Shown here piece by piece: positions 33,570 through 47,270 of a DNA stretch of 64,000 nucleotides. Source of the DNA: Glebionis coronaria (taxonomy: Eukaryota; Streptophyta; Magnoliopsida; Asterales; Asteraceae); NCBI GenBank assembly GCA_025667525.1, contig CM046875.1, positions 202,716,125 to 202,780,124 on the forward strand, given 5' to 3'. A program made the position numbers and the translations under genes. How positions within the stretch are numbered: the first letter of the stretch is position 1; the number at the start of each line of letters is the position of its first letter. Under the pieces are notes generated by a model that was not told where the DNA came from, made no database searches, and worked only from the letters and a program-made list of their open reading frames with translations.

Positions 33570-36500
33570 GTTTAGTACCAGAGCTCTCGTTATAGAGAAC
33601 GAAAGATTTTTAAAACCAAGGTTTTGAATAAAACATTTCAAAATCTTTTAACTATAAACATTTTTCTAAAATGTCTAAAAATCTTTTGACTATAACGGTG
33701 CCGAAGAATTCCCGAGTTACCGACAAGGCCAGACTGAGAAGTGTTATTTTAATATATATATAACTTGGATTATATATATATATATGATGTAATTTTATTA
33801 CGTGATTGTTTGATGATTATTTTGATATTTATACGAGGTATTTATACGGCGTAGATTGTCACAAGGAACCCTAATTCCCCTAGTAAATTAATCGAAGCTA
33901 TTCTCGTAGGAATTCTAGCTATCCTAGGTCTAAACCAAGTTGTGGATATTTATAATCCCAACAAAATGGTTGATATTCGTAGAAATGTTGATATTAGTTG
34001 ATTGTGATATTAAAGAAGAATTGGCGAGATTAAATATGATATCGATGTCATGACGATCTTTCCTTATAGAGTGGAGTTTGACAAAACGTTACCACCTAGA
34101 AAGATGTCATCTGATTCGTTGTCATCCAATTCTTAAAATGAAATCGAAAGGGTGAATGTTGCACTTGAGGCTGTCATTGGAACCATTACCCAAAAGCCTC
34201 ATGCCACTAGTACCTTTCTGAGAAGTCTAGTTGAATGTGTGAGTCATTTCATACTAGTGACTCATTTGATAACTATTGTTGTAAGAGCTTTAGGATTGGA
34301 AATTAAGTGTTGATCATATCGAGCTTTTATTGCCCTTTTAAGGTTTAAAAATAAAGTTGAAAGTATTGGAGAATGAAGTAAAATTTAACTTTTATGGAAT
34401 ATGAAATTGTTAAGAGGAAGTCGTTAAGTTTTGTGATTGAATTATAAGGTTTTAATTGATTGTTAGTTTGTGTTAAGGGTTGTTCCTAGGCCATTGTCCA
34501 GTGACGAGGATGCCCAGTGTCCAATAAATAAATTGAAGAAATCTTCTTCTAAATTGGGACCGATTGATCTTCCGGGACAGGTGGGACACCTAATGACTCT
34601 TGTAGATTAGTATTCATTGTGGTATCTTTTAAAAATTCCTAACTTAACTGAGACATCAGTTGGTAGGATGAGTTCTGAGAATTGTATGACATAGTGACAC
34701 GTAATGTGTTACGGTACAATTTTGACTTTTTTGTGATTAATAAAAAGACTACCTTTGATTGCTAAATTCTACATGTATCGATGTTATCTATCTTTTCTTG
34801 CTTGTCTCTAATGCTCGAATTAGTGATGCAACCATTGAACAAGTACTCATCTCGAATTGAGTTACGTTGTGGATTATTCTTTTTGAGTGCCATCGAGGTC
34901 ATGCACCTCATGATTAATTGGCTAAGCTCATTTCCTATTATATTGTGGTTAGTTCTTGGTAAACAACTCTTCATCACTCTTTTGCAGATCACTCATTGTT
35001 TTTATAAGATAAAACAATATCCTTTGAGAAAATTGAATTTTCATCACTATATGGATTATTTAAAGTGAGACTTATAAATAATCATTATTGAAATAAATTT
35101 GCTTATGAAATACCTTGGAAAACTTAATTGTTTTCATAACAAAGAAAATCTTTGTAAATGTTTTTATTATAAACATGATGATAAAATTTTGACAAACTGA
35201 GTATTGCATCGTTAATCTTGAAATTGTATATAGTTGCGCGCCTACATACAATTTGGAAGTGACCATGAAAGACTGATTAGTAGTCACCATGAAAATATAA
35301 ATAAACACTAAATTTTCTTTGAATATTGTGAAAGATTAAATTTTATGAGATCTGCAAGAAGTGAAAAATAGGGACATATTGATAGGGACACCTACATATG
35401 TGCCCGTACTATTTATTCTTCTGAGTCGAATTTACTCATCTGTGGAATTTGTCTTATTTGACAATTGATATTCCCTTCTTGTCCAATTCTCTCGTAGTGA
35501 GATTCTTTGGAAAAGTATCTGATTACTGAGTGTTGATACCCGACCGGATGTATCGACGTTCTTATCATTTCTTTTGATTAGATTTCATATTTGAATGACC
35601 TGGGTAACGATCCGAGGAGCTTTCGAATGCGTACTCAATTCATAAAAACATGGGATATATTCATATTCATTAAATGTTTTCGTCTGTATCTGATTTGAAA
35701 TTCTCTCGCGTAGATTATGCGTTGACCTTACTCTTTTGAGGTTAGTTGTGTCTCCATATATCCTTGAATTTGCGAAGGATTATGAGTTATTATTAGTCTT
35801 TTGAGAAGTTCACATCTTATCGACGGCAATAAAACTGAAAAGTTGGTAATGCGAGTAGAATGGATTGATTGATTATGACATGACGACATTGTCTTAATTG
35901 ATGGGAACTCGAGTAGAAATCCCCTAAAAGATAAGATGTTGATTATCAAAAGTGATCTAAATAATTCTTGATGGATGACCATATCCTGCATTTAGACTTA
36001 AAATTATACCATGAATGGTTGTGAACTAGTTATAGATATTGTAATCTAGAATAACCTAATATGAATGTATTATAAGAGGTTTCCGTTATCTGAAACTTTA
36101 GGAGGTATTTGCTGGTAAATTACCTAGACTTTCGCCATTAAGGCAAGTTGAAATTGGTATTGATTATATTCCCTGTACTGCACCTGTGGCTTGCGCACTG
36201 TGCGTCAGCACCATCTGGATTAAAAGTATTACCGTACAACTGAGAGAGTTGTCGAAGAAAGATTTTATTCTACCAAGCTCGTCATCATGAAGAGCTATGG
36301 TGTTATTATTTCTTATATTTATAGATTACTGTGAACTGAGTAAATTGACAATCGATAACGATATCTATGACTCAAAATGGAAGATTTGTTCGATCACTTA
36401 CAAGGTTCTAGCGTATGTTTTAAAAATTTGATCCTCGGCATGGTTATCATTAACTTCGCATCTGGGAAAAAGATTATTTATTCCAATCACTACATCCAGA

Positions 36501-38819
36501 ACTTGTAATGAACATTATGAGTTTCATGTTATGTCGTTTGGATTGACCAATGCACATGTAGCATCCATAAATTTGGTGAATCACGTGTGTAGGCTGTAAT
36601 TTGATAAATTCATGCTTGTGATCATTAAGGACCATCTGTTTGTTTATAAGAATAAGAATCAGTTAATAATTATTTATAGATTGCCCTGAGTCGGCCGAGT
36701 AGTGAAAACTTGTACCTTGAATATTTAACATGTGATGAAAGACTTAATCCTTTACATTATTTGACCGTATGATTAATAGAAAATGGAAATATGTTTTGAC
36801 AAATGTTTTAACAAAAGATTTTTAAGGGATTATTCCCTTATACACAAATCATTTAACTAAACTCATGTTTAGGGGTAAATGTTCGTGTATACCTCAAGAC
36901 AACCTAAGAGTGATTAAGGAAAACATTTAAACCATAACTTGAAATTTGAAACGACAATTTTTGCTTTTCAACTAAGAAAATTTTGACCAAAGTGTAAACA
37001 AAGAACTTTTCGAACATTTACGAATCTTATTAGTTATTTTCAATAAATCAACAAAAATTGTGTTAACTAAATTCAAATTTATTTTTAACATTTTTCTATA
37101 ATTAGACGAACTGAGAAAATTAAAACTTTCACGTTTACATTTCATAAAAATTTAATAATTATTATTAATTTATTTGTAATAATTATCGACGCTTTAAAAA
37201 CGTAGGATTGAGAAAAACTGATAAAAATAATAGTTGAGACGAGACTAAAACTTAGAAAATATGAAGAAATAATATCTGAGTGAATTGTGGACATGATAAT
37301 TATATCATCAGGAGAGGTGAATTTAGATATCGACGCATTATGTAAAAAGGAACCAATTAGGACATGTTCCTTAATAATGAAGGTGCAAAATAAATTGTCG
37401 AACAATATAAAAATAAACAATGCTTGTGAGAAGGATAATATAGATAATAAAAAGGGGTTCACGGCTTATGTGAACCATTAGAATTGAGGAGCCAATGGCG
37501 TTAAATGTTTTAAAAGGCCGTTTATGGTTGTCTAAATATGGAGGATTGTGAGATATAGTTATATTGGAATCTTGTAAGTATAAGTATTCTATTCCTGTTA
37601 TTTATGATTTAATGTATCATTATCAGAAGAAGTTGTACTGATGGCAAATTATGAAGGCAGACGTCGCCTCATACATTAGTAAACGTCTAACTATTGTAAA
37701 GGTCATCATCTGAATTTGATTCAATTTGGGTCATCATCGACAGACTGACCAAATCTACTAATATCATTCTCGTTAATGATAAATTCTTGATGAAGTTATT
37801 GACTCTTTTGTATTTAAATGAGTTATGAAAACATAGTGTGTCGTATCAATCATCTCTATCAAGATCCTCGCTTCGCATCGAATTTCTAGAGATTTGCTCA
37901 GAAGTCATTGGGAACGAACCTTGATGAGAGTGCTGTTTACCATCCCAATCGAAGGGACGAGGTACAGTAACGATACAAAATACTAGAAGTCTTGTTTTAT
38001 GTTTGAATGATTGACCTTTGGTAATGAACCGTATAATCTTTTTTTTCCTTTGGAGAGATTATCATTGAAAACTATCGTATTAGGATCGAGATCGAATCTG
38101 GTGAGGATATATATTAGAGCATTTGTAAGCAGGAGTTGGGAGGAAGACACCCGACATACACCCATTGTGAGTTGGACATGTCTTTTAGGTTTAAGGTTTC
38201 CTATGATGGCGAACCTAACCTTACAAAATACCCGACCCGTGAGACCTGAAATGATTGTTGAAATTAGGATCTGATTATTGACTACCGGTAGTGGGCAGGA
38301 GGTTATGTGAATATGAAATGTAGATCTTGAAGTGCCAGATGGGTAGCGAAGTTATGCCAAAAATTTTAACCATGAAAAAATGAATTGATGATCTGAAAGA
38401 TCATGGGATATAAGTCCCCGTTGTATGGGACCATTGAGATGATATAAAAGTTGGTTTGAAAGGCATATAAGCTGGATCTACCCTAGGACTTCAAGAGCTC
38501 CGTGAGTTATGATTCGTATATCGAACTTGATGAAATGTCTATCAAGTGAGAATCCGATTGTTTCTTAGTAAAGTTTAGATCGGCGAAAACTTGCATTCAT
38601 CAAAAACCCATGAACATCATGGATAGAGAAAGTAAGTCAACATTAAGCCTTATCTTATTCCTGTAGTTATGTTTGATGAAACTCGCGTATTGTAATGAAT
38701 TACACTTGTGAGAAAAGACTGAATATGGAGGAAATACCCACATGGCTTTAACTCTATAAGAAGCGAGTAGTAAGGTAAGATGATCTTTGAGGACAAAGAT
38801 CCTGTTTAGGGGTAAATGC
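33570..38819 (+). pseudogene. Decayed gypsy gag-pol interior
   Basis: The primer-binding site is at about 33572-33585. No intact domain survives, and translated fragments show stops every few dozen codons. RT-like text is readable around 36400-36650 and integrase-like text around 37600-37950, in the order expected for gypsy. A 16-bp copy of the terminal polypurine tract lies at 36866-36881, between the RT and integrase relics. The interval 36850-37480 has unusually AT-rich sequence and may be an insertion. Confidence 0.7.
38803..38819 (+). promoter_or_regulatory. Polypurine tract of the nested gypsy
   Basis: TGTTTAGGGGTAAATGC directly precedes the right LTR. An identical 16-bp copy is at 36866. 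Confidence 0.85.
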
Positions 38820-41800
38820 TGTGACAATCCTCAATTTATGATTGATATTTAATTCTCAATATTTATTTGAAAATATTAATTTTAATGTTATATTATGAAC
38901 TCACTTATTTTTGGGAAGAAATTTGGATTTATGTCTTGAAGTAGCATCGACTACGTCTAAACCGGAGGATTCAACGTTACGTGCTTACGTTTACATACAC
39001 CGTTTTTGTGACAGTCCGACATTTCAGAAAATAAATTTATCCGTGAATATTATTTTGAGATTTTAAATTTGTTTTGGTTCACAAACTCACAAATTTACGA
39101 GAAGAGATTATGACTTACGATTTTAATTTAACGTCCTTTACGACTAAACCGGAAACCTTAGGATTACGTATTTACGTTTTTGAACTACGTTTTTTATGAG
39201 ACAATTTTTATTAGATTCGTTTTGTGTCGTTGATTCATAATTTATAAAAACTTTTTTCGTAAAACGACCCGAGGGCACGCAAATCGAGGAAACTAGAATC
39301 GAGGAATACCCGTAAATTAATGGGGATGGAACAAGGACATACTTGTCCCACCCCCACACATGGCTAAACAAAGCTAACAACACCATGTGGTGTCAAGCTT
39401 ACAAGATAAGCTAAGACACATGTCTTAGTTTACTTATAAACTAGCAACCAACATCAAAACCACCACCTCAAACCATTTTCATTCATTTCAACACATGCAA
39501 ACCACTAAACACTCTCCTCCCTCTCTCTAAAATTCGTCCCAAACTCATCCAAAACAACCCCCATTTGATCTTGATTCAACCATAAATCATATGTATAATT
39601 TACATATGATGAAAACCTACTGAAGTTATGAAGATTGGAGGTGATCTTAACATGTAAAAAGGAGTTTTCAAGGGAGTTTGGGGCTGATTTCTCAAGGAGT
39701 TTTCATGAAGAACAAGGGCTGATTTTTGGAGGAATCTACAAATACTTGGTGATCCTAGAAGTGGTGTTGATATCTTATAAGATTGGTTACCCAAAACCAT
39801 GTCTTGTTCATCCAAAAGCTCATCATTTCATCACTTTGGTGGTATAAAGATTGTTCTCCCCATCCTATTGTTATTTTGATTATGTAATCATGTATTTTCT
39901 TTCTTATTGTATATGTATATGATGAATATATGATGATAAAAGCGTTGTGTGTGGATCAAGTGTTGATAAATATGATTAAAAAGATGAAAAACCATAGGTA
40001 ACAAGGTTAAAATCTTGCTAAATATGATGGCTGTATAAAAACAGTAAGTAATCAAATGTTAAACTGATAAAATGGCATGGTGGACTCAATTTACAGTAAG
40101 TATTAGATGTCATACACATGTGAGAGTTGGCCATGCAATGGAATCATCAAAATGAGTGATATATGATCAAAACAAGTTTAGAATACAAATCTGAGTTCAC
40201 TGTTTTGGACGATTTTTAGAAAATACTTAAATGCTGATTCAACAGTAGCTATAAAAGAGTTAAATTGAGCACATATCATTTAGTTTATGTAATAAAAGTT
40301 TGAGCTTCTATCTCCATATAGAACTCTAGATATAGCTGTTTTGGTGAACATGAAACTAAAAATCAGATTTTTAAAGAATTAATGTTTAATAGTATTATAT
40401 AAGCACTCAACTAAAAATAGTATAAAATGTGAATTAAAACCCACTAACTTATATAATACATTTACATAAATATGTATAAGGATAAATAAATGAACATTTT
40501 ATAAAAATGGTAGTTTGATAAGTTTTATAAGTTATAAAACTATAAACATGATTTTTACGACTTTTTCGGCTATTACCGTAAAATTAACGTTTTTGTTAAA
40601 TAAAACTTAGACGGTTGGACCCATCTAATGTAAACTTTTATAAACTAATATACTGATATATAAACATATATATAAAGTAAAAACCGATAAAACCCGAACT
40701 ATAAAACATACGGACATTAACGGGCTAAGTTAACGTTATTGGACTAATAATATAACAAAATGGGCTAAAACACTTATAAACTTATTTATTGGGCTTAACC
40801 CATTTGGGCCCAACATGTAAAGTATAAATACTGATAATAAAAGTATAATTGGACTAATGAATAGTATTGGGCTTATAATAAGCTTATTGGGCCTAAAACA
40901 TGTAAATAAGTAAAACTAGTAAACTAGTACAAAAGTTACCAATACATAACACTATAATGAATGAGTAAAAATGTATAAACCCACTTGATCATCATCATAT
41001 ATATAATCATCATATGTATACATAATTGTTATTTTTATAAAGTTATTGGACAAGAGTCTAAGACGAGTATTATTTGTCTAGGTTTCCGTGATTGAAGCAC
41101 GTACCGTACATCCGAATTGCCGATAACCCGCTTTCCCACATCCACGTGAGTTCACAGCCTCGCACTCTTTTAAATGTTTTTATGAAATATTTTATAAACC
41201 CGTGAGGGAGATAACATGTTAGTTTTTATAAAATAGGACACATTTGTCCCGATTGTTTGTTTATTGATTTGGACCCGGATGATTGTATGACCCTATGAAT
41301 GATTAAATGACCCGATAGATGAAATAAAATGGATTATTAAAGTTAGGTTATGTCACTAAAAGACCCATTAGCATGAATTGTGAACTACCGGGATTTGGTA
41401 GACGCTTGTGCATATAATAGTACTATTTGGAGACGATCACCCCAGTTCGCGCCTTGACGGTTGATCCCCGTCGTGCCACATTGATTGGTAAGCGAATTTA
41501 TGTATGAGAAGATTTCCATAGCGTGACCTTTCTGACGACACGCTAATTTAGATGGGCAAATTGAGTTTCGGGCTAGCTACCCGTTGTTTGGTTTAGTAAG
41601 GTAACAATGTCATGCGGCTTATAATAATCCAATTAACGAAATACTGCTATACGCACCGAATTACAATATATTGCCTGACTAGCAATACGGGGTCATATTA
41701 TTGATATTATGTTTGTGTTTTGGTTTTCATGACCATATTCATATAACGGTTTTTATTTAATCTATACAACGTTATAAAACGTATTGTATGATGTTTTTAC

Positions 41801-42286
41801 GATATTGGCTCGTATAATGATTTTTAAGGCAAATGCCTATATTATGATTTTCGATAAGGATTTGTATAAAAATGACTTTGGCTATTTTATGGCCTATTAC
41901 AATTATTTGTACGAAATGATTTTTGGTAATAATTTTATACCAAAGTTATATTGATGGAATTTATTAAACTCTATGAATTCACTCGGCGTTATCGCTGACC
42001 TTTTCTTTTAACATGTTTTATCTCCGGTACTTGAAGGTAATTCTCGGGAAGACAACAAGAATTCATGGCCCGCACTTAAATATTAATTTTCATTCAAATG
42101 CTTTGTAAAACCTGTATAAAATACAATGACTTGGGACCTATGTAATTTTGATATTTATGAATGGAAATGCTTTTATTATTAAACGACGCGATTTTTAAGC
42201 GTTGTCTATGATGTGAGTAATGTGCTATCCTGTAACACCAACTAGTCTTCCGCTGTATTGAGTTGTATAAATTTGGGGGTGTTACA
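38820..42286 (+). repeat. 3' LTR of the nested gypsy element
   Basis: 3,467 bp, same ends as the 5' LTR, with scattered substitutions and one-base indels. Confidence 0.95.
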
Positions 42287-43271
42287 TACAGGTTTTTTGG
42301 TATGATATTGTCTTAGGTCTTTTGTAATGAGTTGGATATGGTCCCCTATACAAACATATGAATAACCAAATAAATCCAAATGTTGTTAGGGCAACCACAA
42401 CCATGCTACATATACTGCCAAACACTACCTTCGTCGACATATAACTAACATTAATATGTACATGTTTGCATAAGTTAGAAATATAAGTCCGATTCGGAGT
42501 TTGACCACAAGTTCTTCAAGTACTCCATGTATTCGCCCTCCACTGTTTCAAACTCCTATTGTAGGCATACATAATGTAAGAAGGTTTGGTCAAGGAATGT
42601 TGTAGAGGGGAGCAACAACAAAGGCGGATGATGTTAGTTCTCCCTGTGTAATATGAACAAATTTTTTATATTTTGTTGGTCTGTTATTGTTGGGCACCTG
42701 TTGCATTTTCAACCTACATGTCGCAATAATTTAATAGATTTGTATGCATTACTATCATTATGAAACAATTATCAGTTATCTGTAATCAACAATACGAGTT
42801 TGTTAATTACGTAATATAAATATTTTAAGGTCATGTACAATTCACTATATGTTATATCCATTTTCTTATAATATATGAATTCAAGTTTCTATGCAGTGTA
42901 AACTAAAGGTTTTTGGTTGAATGTTAAAATGTGAAAAATAGTATAATATTTTGTTCAAACTTTATTATTACCAGGAAACTCAAAGGGAAAAGTTGAATGT
43001 TTAATTTGGAGTCAAATTGGAGTTCAAAATATTTGGTTGTTTGATTTTTGTATTTGGAGCCAAATTTTTCACGAAAATTTTGAATGTCCATGCTAAGTTA
43101 ATGCATATGCAGTTACCATAATATTCTAATTCCATTTCCATCTCAAATCCTGATTTTTCTCCAAAATCACAAAATATACCATAATTTTATAACTCCATGT
43201 CCATCTCAATTATTGCCATCACTAGTTTCATACCATTTCCACTTATTGTTCTTATACACATGTCAATAATC
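42287..43271 (+). other. CACTA sequence between gypsy insertion and TNP1-like start
   Basis: It starts with the second TACAG copy. No ORF. It is presumably intron or 5' untranslated sequence of the TNP1-like gene. Confidence 0.5.
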
Positions 43272-45957
43272 ATGAACACTGAAAACAATGATCAAGATTA
43301 TATTGTTAATGATGATGATTATTTGGCTAATAATGATGATGTAAATCACGATAATGAAGGAGGTTATGAATCAGAGGATTATGGTGATCAATCGGATGCG
43401 GATGAAGACATCAGTAAACAGAAGGTTGTTAATAAGAGGGGTATAACTAGGTTAGCCAAGTTTCGGATAAAATATGGAAAACCAGATGTCATGAAGATAA
43501 ATGTGAACTTTGATGCACTAAATAGAATATCAGGGCCAAACAGATCATTGTTTATAAGTTTTTTAGGAGACACGGTTTGGGAGCAGATATGTTTGAAGAT
43601 TCTATCGTGGAAAGATGTGAAGGAGGAAGCAAGAGAAAAACTTTGGACTGAAACCACGTACAAATACAAAATTTTTTACCCAACTATTAGTCGTATTCCT
43701 ACATTTACTTTAACATTATGTTAATATGTGCAACAATACTTTGAATTTGATGTGTCCTACAAAAAGTTGATTATGAATAAACTAGGTGAACTGCTAATAA
43801 ATTTCAGAAGCAAATTGACAGCAAAGCACATAGTTCCCAACCTAGATAATCCTGAAAAACTAAATGTAGTTCCAAAGAATTACAAAGCAATCATCAAAGC
43901 CGAACACTGGGTTGCTTTTGTAAACTACACGGCGACAGAAGAATTTAAGGTTGTTAATTTCTATTTCGTTTTACATTTATAAACACCGTATGTATGCATT
44001 GTTTGGAAACTCCGTATGACAAACACAGTCTGTTACGTACTAGAAACTTCTCATCCAGTAATCTTTTTTGTTAGGTGAAATCAGTTGCTAATAAATTGGC
44101 GCGTTCCAAGTCTCTTTATCAGCATACAATGGGACGTGGTGGTTATGTATATATAAAAGAGCAAATGGTAAGGTTATATTGGTGTAATATACTAACACTG
44201 TTGTCCATGTTGTTTAACTTTTCATCTGTATGTATTTGATGTTTGGAAGATCATAAGAAAGTAAATTACACCAGATCAAGAACCCCCCCGTAGTGTATTA
44301 TGGTTTAATGGAAGGGTTAGACAAGAAGGAAAAGAGACAGATGATGAAACAATCAAAGTTGGCACTAAGATTGTAAGTGTTATTTCAAATTTTTTATATA
44401 ATGTTTATATTCGTTTAATAAATTATTTACCATTTTTTGTGTGCAGCTGGAAGCAGAGGAGCAGATCAGAGATGGAACCTTGACGGTTGATAGTGGCTCA
44501 GATTCATTATCACATGTATTAGGAAAGGAAAAGGGAGGGTATGCACGAGGAGTGGGAGGTAGAGTTACGTGCAGGAAGTTCTTTGATCTACCAAGAAGGA
44601 AACAAGGAAATGATGTAAGGATTGCGTTGCTTGAAAATGAACTTGAGAAGGAGAGACAAGCGCGTAAAGAAAAAGAGGATACAGTCGCTGAATTAACCAC
44701 CAAGATATCACAAACACAAGAAACTATTGAAAAAATGTTGAAAGTTATGTCTTCACAAGGGGTTAATATAGCCGAGTTAATGCCAAGTCAGTCAAATGTA
44801 AGACTAGTTTTCTAATTTTGATTTAATGATTTTCAGTCTGTAATACCATTAACAATTAACATACTTATATATTACATGTATTACAACTAGAACATAATGC
44901 ATTAAGCGAAATACCTAGTGAAGAGCAAAGGACGTCGATCAGTGGTGGTGGACTTCAGAAGGGTGTGTTATTTCCAATGTCTAAGACAACTGCAACTTCG
45001 AACAAGGATTTGGACACTGCAACTGCAGCTGCAACTGCAACTGCGAAGAAGGTAAGTTATAAAAAAACCATGTTTGGTTTCTAAATTGTACTATACATGA
45101 CTTATTTACTGTGTTATGTATATATGCAGGTACCTACTAGAACTAGGTTAGCAAAAAATAAGACAGGATCATTGATAAAGAAGTCTCCACTTCAAAATTC
45201 CCAATCTCAAGAAGATATTTATCTAGCTTCCGGATCACAACAAAATCTGTCTCCCTCGACACAACAAGACGTACCTATTGCATCATTACGAAAGAAGCGT
45301 ACACCTTCTAAATCAAAAGTAAATCAGTCTCCACCATCACTACCAGATGTAACTATTTCATCATTTTTCATATAATTACTTGTTTAATTTATTTGTCATT
45401 AACGCATGTAAACATTTTTTCTTCAGACATTTAAGTGCAAACTGTGGAACATATCTAGGACAGTGATCATTGGTAACTGTAGGGTATACAAGTCTAAGGA
45501 TGGAGACAATGTAATGATTCATAACCAACCACTACCAAAAAATTGCTACAAAGTTTCAGTTGATGAATCCTTAGTGAATGCAACATTCATACCTTATGTC
45601 AGAAATAATGGTTTAAAAACTGTTAAGGATGTAAAAGGTAGTTTCGTGGCATGGCCAAAGGAAAAGGTTATTTTTTTGGAAGAGGTACATACACTTGATT
45701 TATAATCCTACATATACATAGCTTTTCATATTTAGTTCAATGTTTAATACACAGATTTTGTTTCCATACACGAAACAACATCACCAAATACCATGAAAGT
45801 TGTTGTTGAAAGTGCACCAAAAATAGGATCTAAGCGTTCGATGAATGTTCCAGCAGGCAGTACATTTACGACTATTACTCATATGCAGAAACAAGCTAGG
45901 AATAACAAGGCTCAAAAGACTTTACAATACGATGATTCAAAGTCTTTACAAATGTGA
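43272..45957 (+). pseudogene. TNP1-like CACTA protein (Transposase_24 / Tnp1-En-Spm type), multi-exon, degenerate
   Basis: Probable accessory protein that binds the subterminal repeats. Proposed exons: 43272 to about 43660, 43731-43949, 44075-44167, 44250-44372, 44447-44797, 44891-45051, 45130-45348, 45427-45684 and 45755-45957. Most junctions are GT...AG with good consensus, for example gtgtgcag before 44447 and AAG|GTAAGT at 45051. Visible features are an acidic N-terminus, a WEQICLKILSWKDVKEEAREKLW block and LARSKSLYQHTMGRGGY, both typical of the plant transposase family. A coiled coil of about 55 residues (LLENELEKERQARKEKEDT on) follows. Last is a C-terminal domain with CYKVSVDESLVNA, TVKDVKGSFVAWP, typical of the Tnp1 C-terminal region. 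Breaks: TAA at 44262-44264 in exon 4; the second exon has no AG acceptor (gtgcaa where gtgcag is expected); the last exon is out of frame with the preceding one. Confidence 0.82.
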
Positions 45958-46097
45958 TTCTATGTGAAAAGTATGTTACTTGAGAATAATACGACATTAC
46001 ATTTGTTGATTTGATTATGTACATTCAATTTTATATATTAATGCAATTGAAATTTGATTTCCAGAATTTTGTTATTTGTTTTTATTGAATTATGAAA

Positions 46098-47270
46098 GGT
46101 TACTAGAAGATGAAACATAGTCACACTTATTCACATTCTAATGTGTGACTACATATCATAAAAAGTCACACAAACATACAATTCTATGTGACTATTGGAT
46201 GCATATAGTCATACAAAGTACAATTTGCTTGACTTGACAAAGCATATAGTCACACTTATTACTACTATTGGTAACTCTTTGGTTAATTGTATGTGAAAAA
46301 CTTAATGCCATTAGCATGATTTGTGTGACTACATGTCATAAAAGGTCACATAAACATACAATTCATGTGACTATTGGATAAATATAGTCACACAAAATAC
46401 AATTTGCTTGACTTGACAAAGCATACAGTCACACTTATTACTACTATTGGTAACTCTTTGGTTAATTGTATGTGACAAACTCAGTACCATTAGCATGATT
46501 TGTGTGACTACATGTCATAAAACGTAACACAAACATACAATTCATGTGACTATTAAATGCATATAGTCACACAAAATACAATTGGCTTGACTTGACAAAG
46601 TATACAGTCACACTTATTACTACTATTGGTAACTCTTTGGTTAATTGTATGTGACAAACTCAGAGCCATTATCATAATTTGTGTGACTACATGTCATAAA
46701 AGGTCACACAAACATACCCTTCATGTGACTATTTGATGCATATAGTCACACAAAATACAATTTGCTTGACTTGACAAAGCATACAGTCACACTTATTTCT
46801 ACTATTGGTAACTCTTTGGTTAATTATATTTGACAAATTCAGTACCATTAGCATGATTTGTGTGACTACATGTCATAAAAGGTAACACAAACATACAATT
46901 CATGTGACTATTGGATGCATATAGTCACAAAAAATACAATTTGCTTGACTTGACAAAGCATACAGTCACACTTATTACTACTATTGGTAACTCTTTGGTT
47001 AATTTTATGTGACAAACTCAGTACCATTAGCACACAAACATACAATTCATGTGACTATTAGATGCATATAGTCACATAAAATACAATTAGCTTAACTTGA
47101 CAAAGCATACAGTCACACTTATTACTAGTATTTGTAACTCTTTAGTTAATTGTATGTGACAAACTCAGAGCCATTAGCATAATTTGTGTGACTACATGTC
47201 ATAAAAGGTCACACAAACATACCCTTCATGTGACTATTTGATGCATATAGTCACACAAAATACACTAATC
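46098..47270. repeat. Right subterminal tandem array of the CACTA, about 179-bp unit
   Basis: The landmark ACTACTATTGG recurs at 46261, 46440, 46619, about 46798 and 46977 (179-bp period), then at 47124 after a unit that lost about 32 bp. Each unit holds several GTGTGAC/GTCACAC motifs, the presumed transposase-binding words. Confidence 0.93.

Larger units (their letters stand above)
30101..42286 (+). mobile_element. Ty3/gypsy element nested in the CACTA, 12.2 kb, TSD TACAG, decayed pol
   Basis: LTRs of 3,469 and 3,467 bp (TGTGACAATCC...GGGTGTTACA) flank a 5.25-kb interior. TACAG is perfect on both sides (30096-30100; 42287-42291). A primer-binding site (TAGTACCAGAGC, two mismatches to the iMet type) follows the left LTR and a polypurine tract precedes the right LTR. 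The interior has no ORF above 106 aa but keeps recognisable traces: an RT relic (YEFHVMSFGLTNAH-like, 36505-36552) and an integrase relic (VIDRLTK-like, about 37727-37757). Long LTRs and domain order suggest the Tekay/Del chromovirus group (inference). In the first 260 aligned bases the LTRs differ at about six places. Confidence 0.95.

Noticed and set aside
46098..47270. CRISPR-like array
   Set aside because: The 179-bp units are repeated throughout, with no spacer structure. The motifs are CACTA subterminal words and the genome is eukaryotic.
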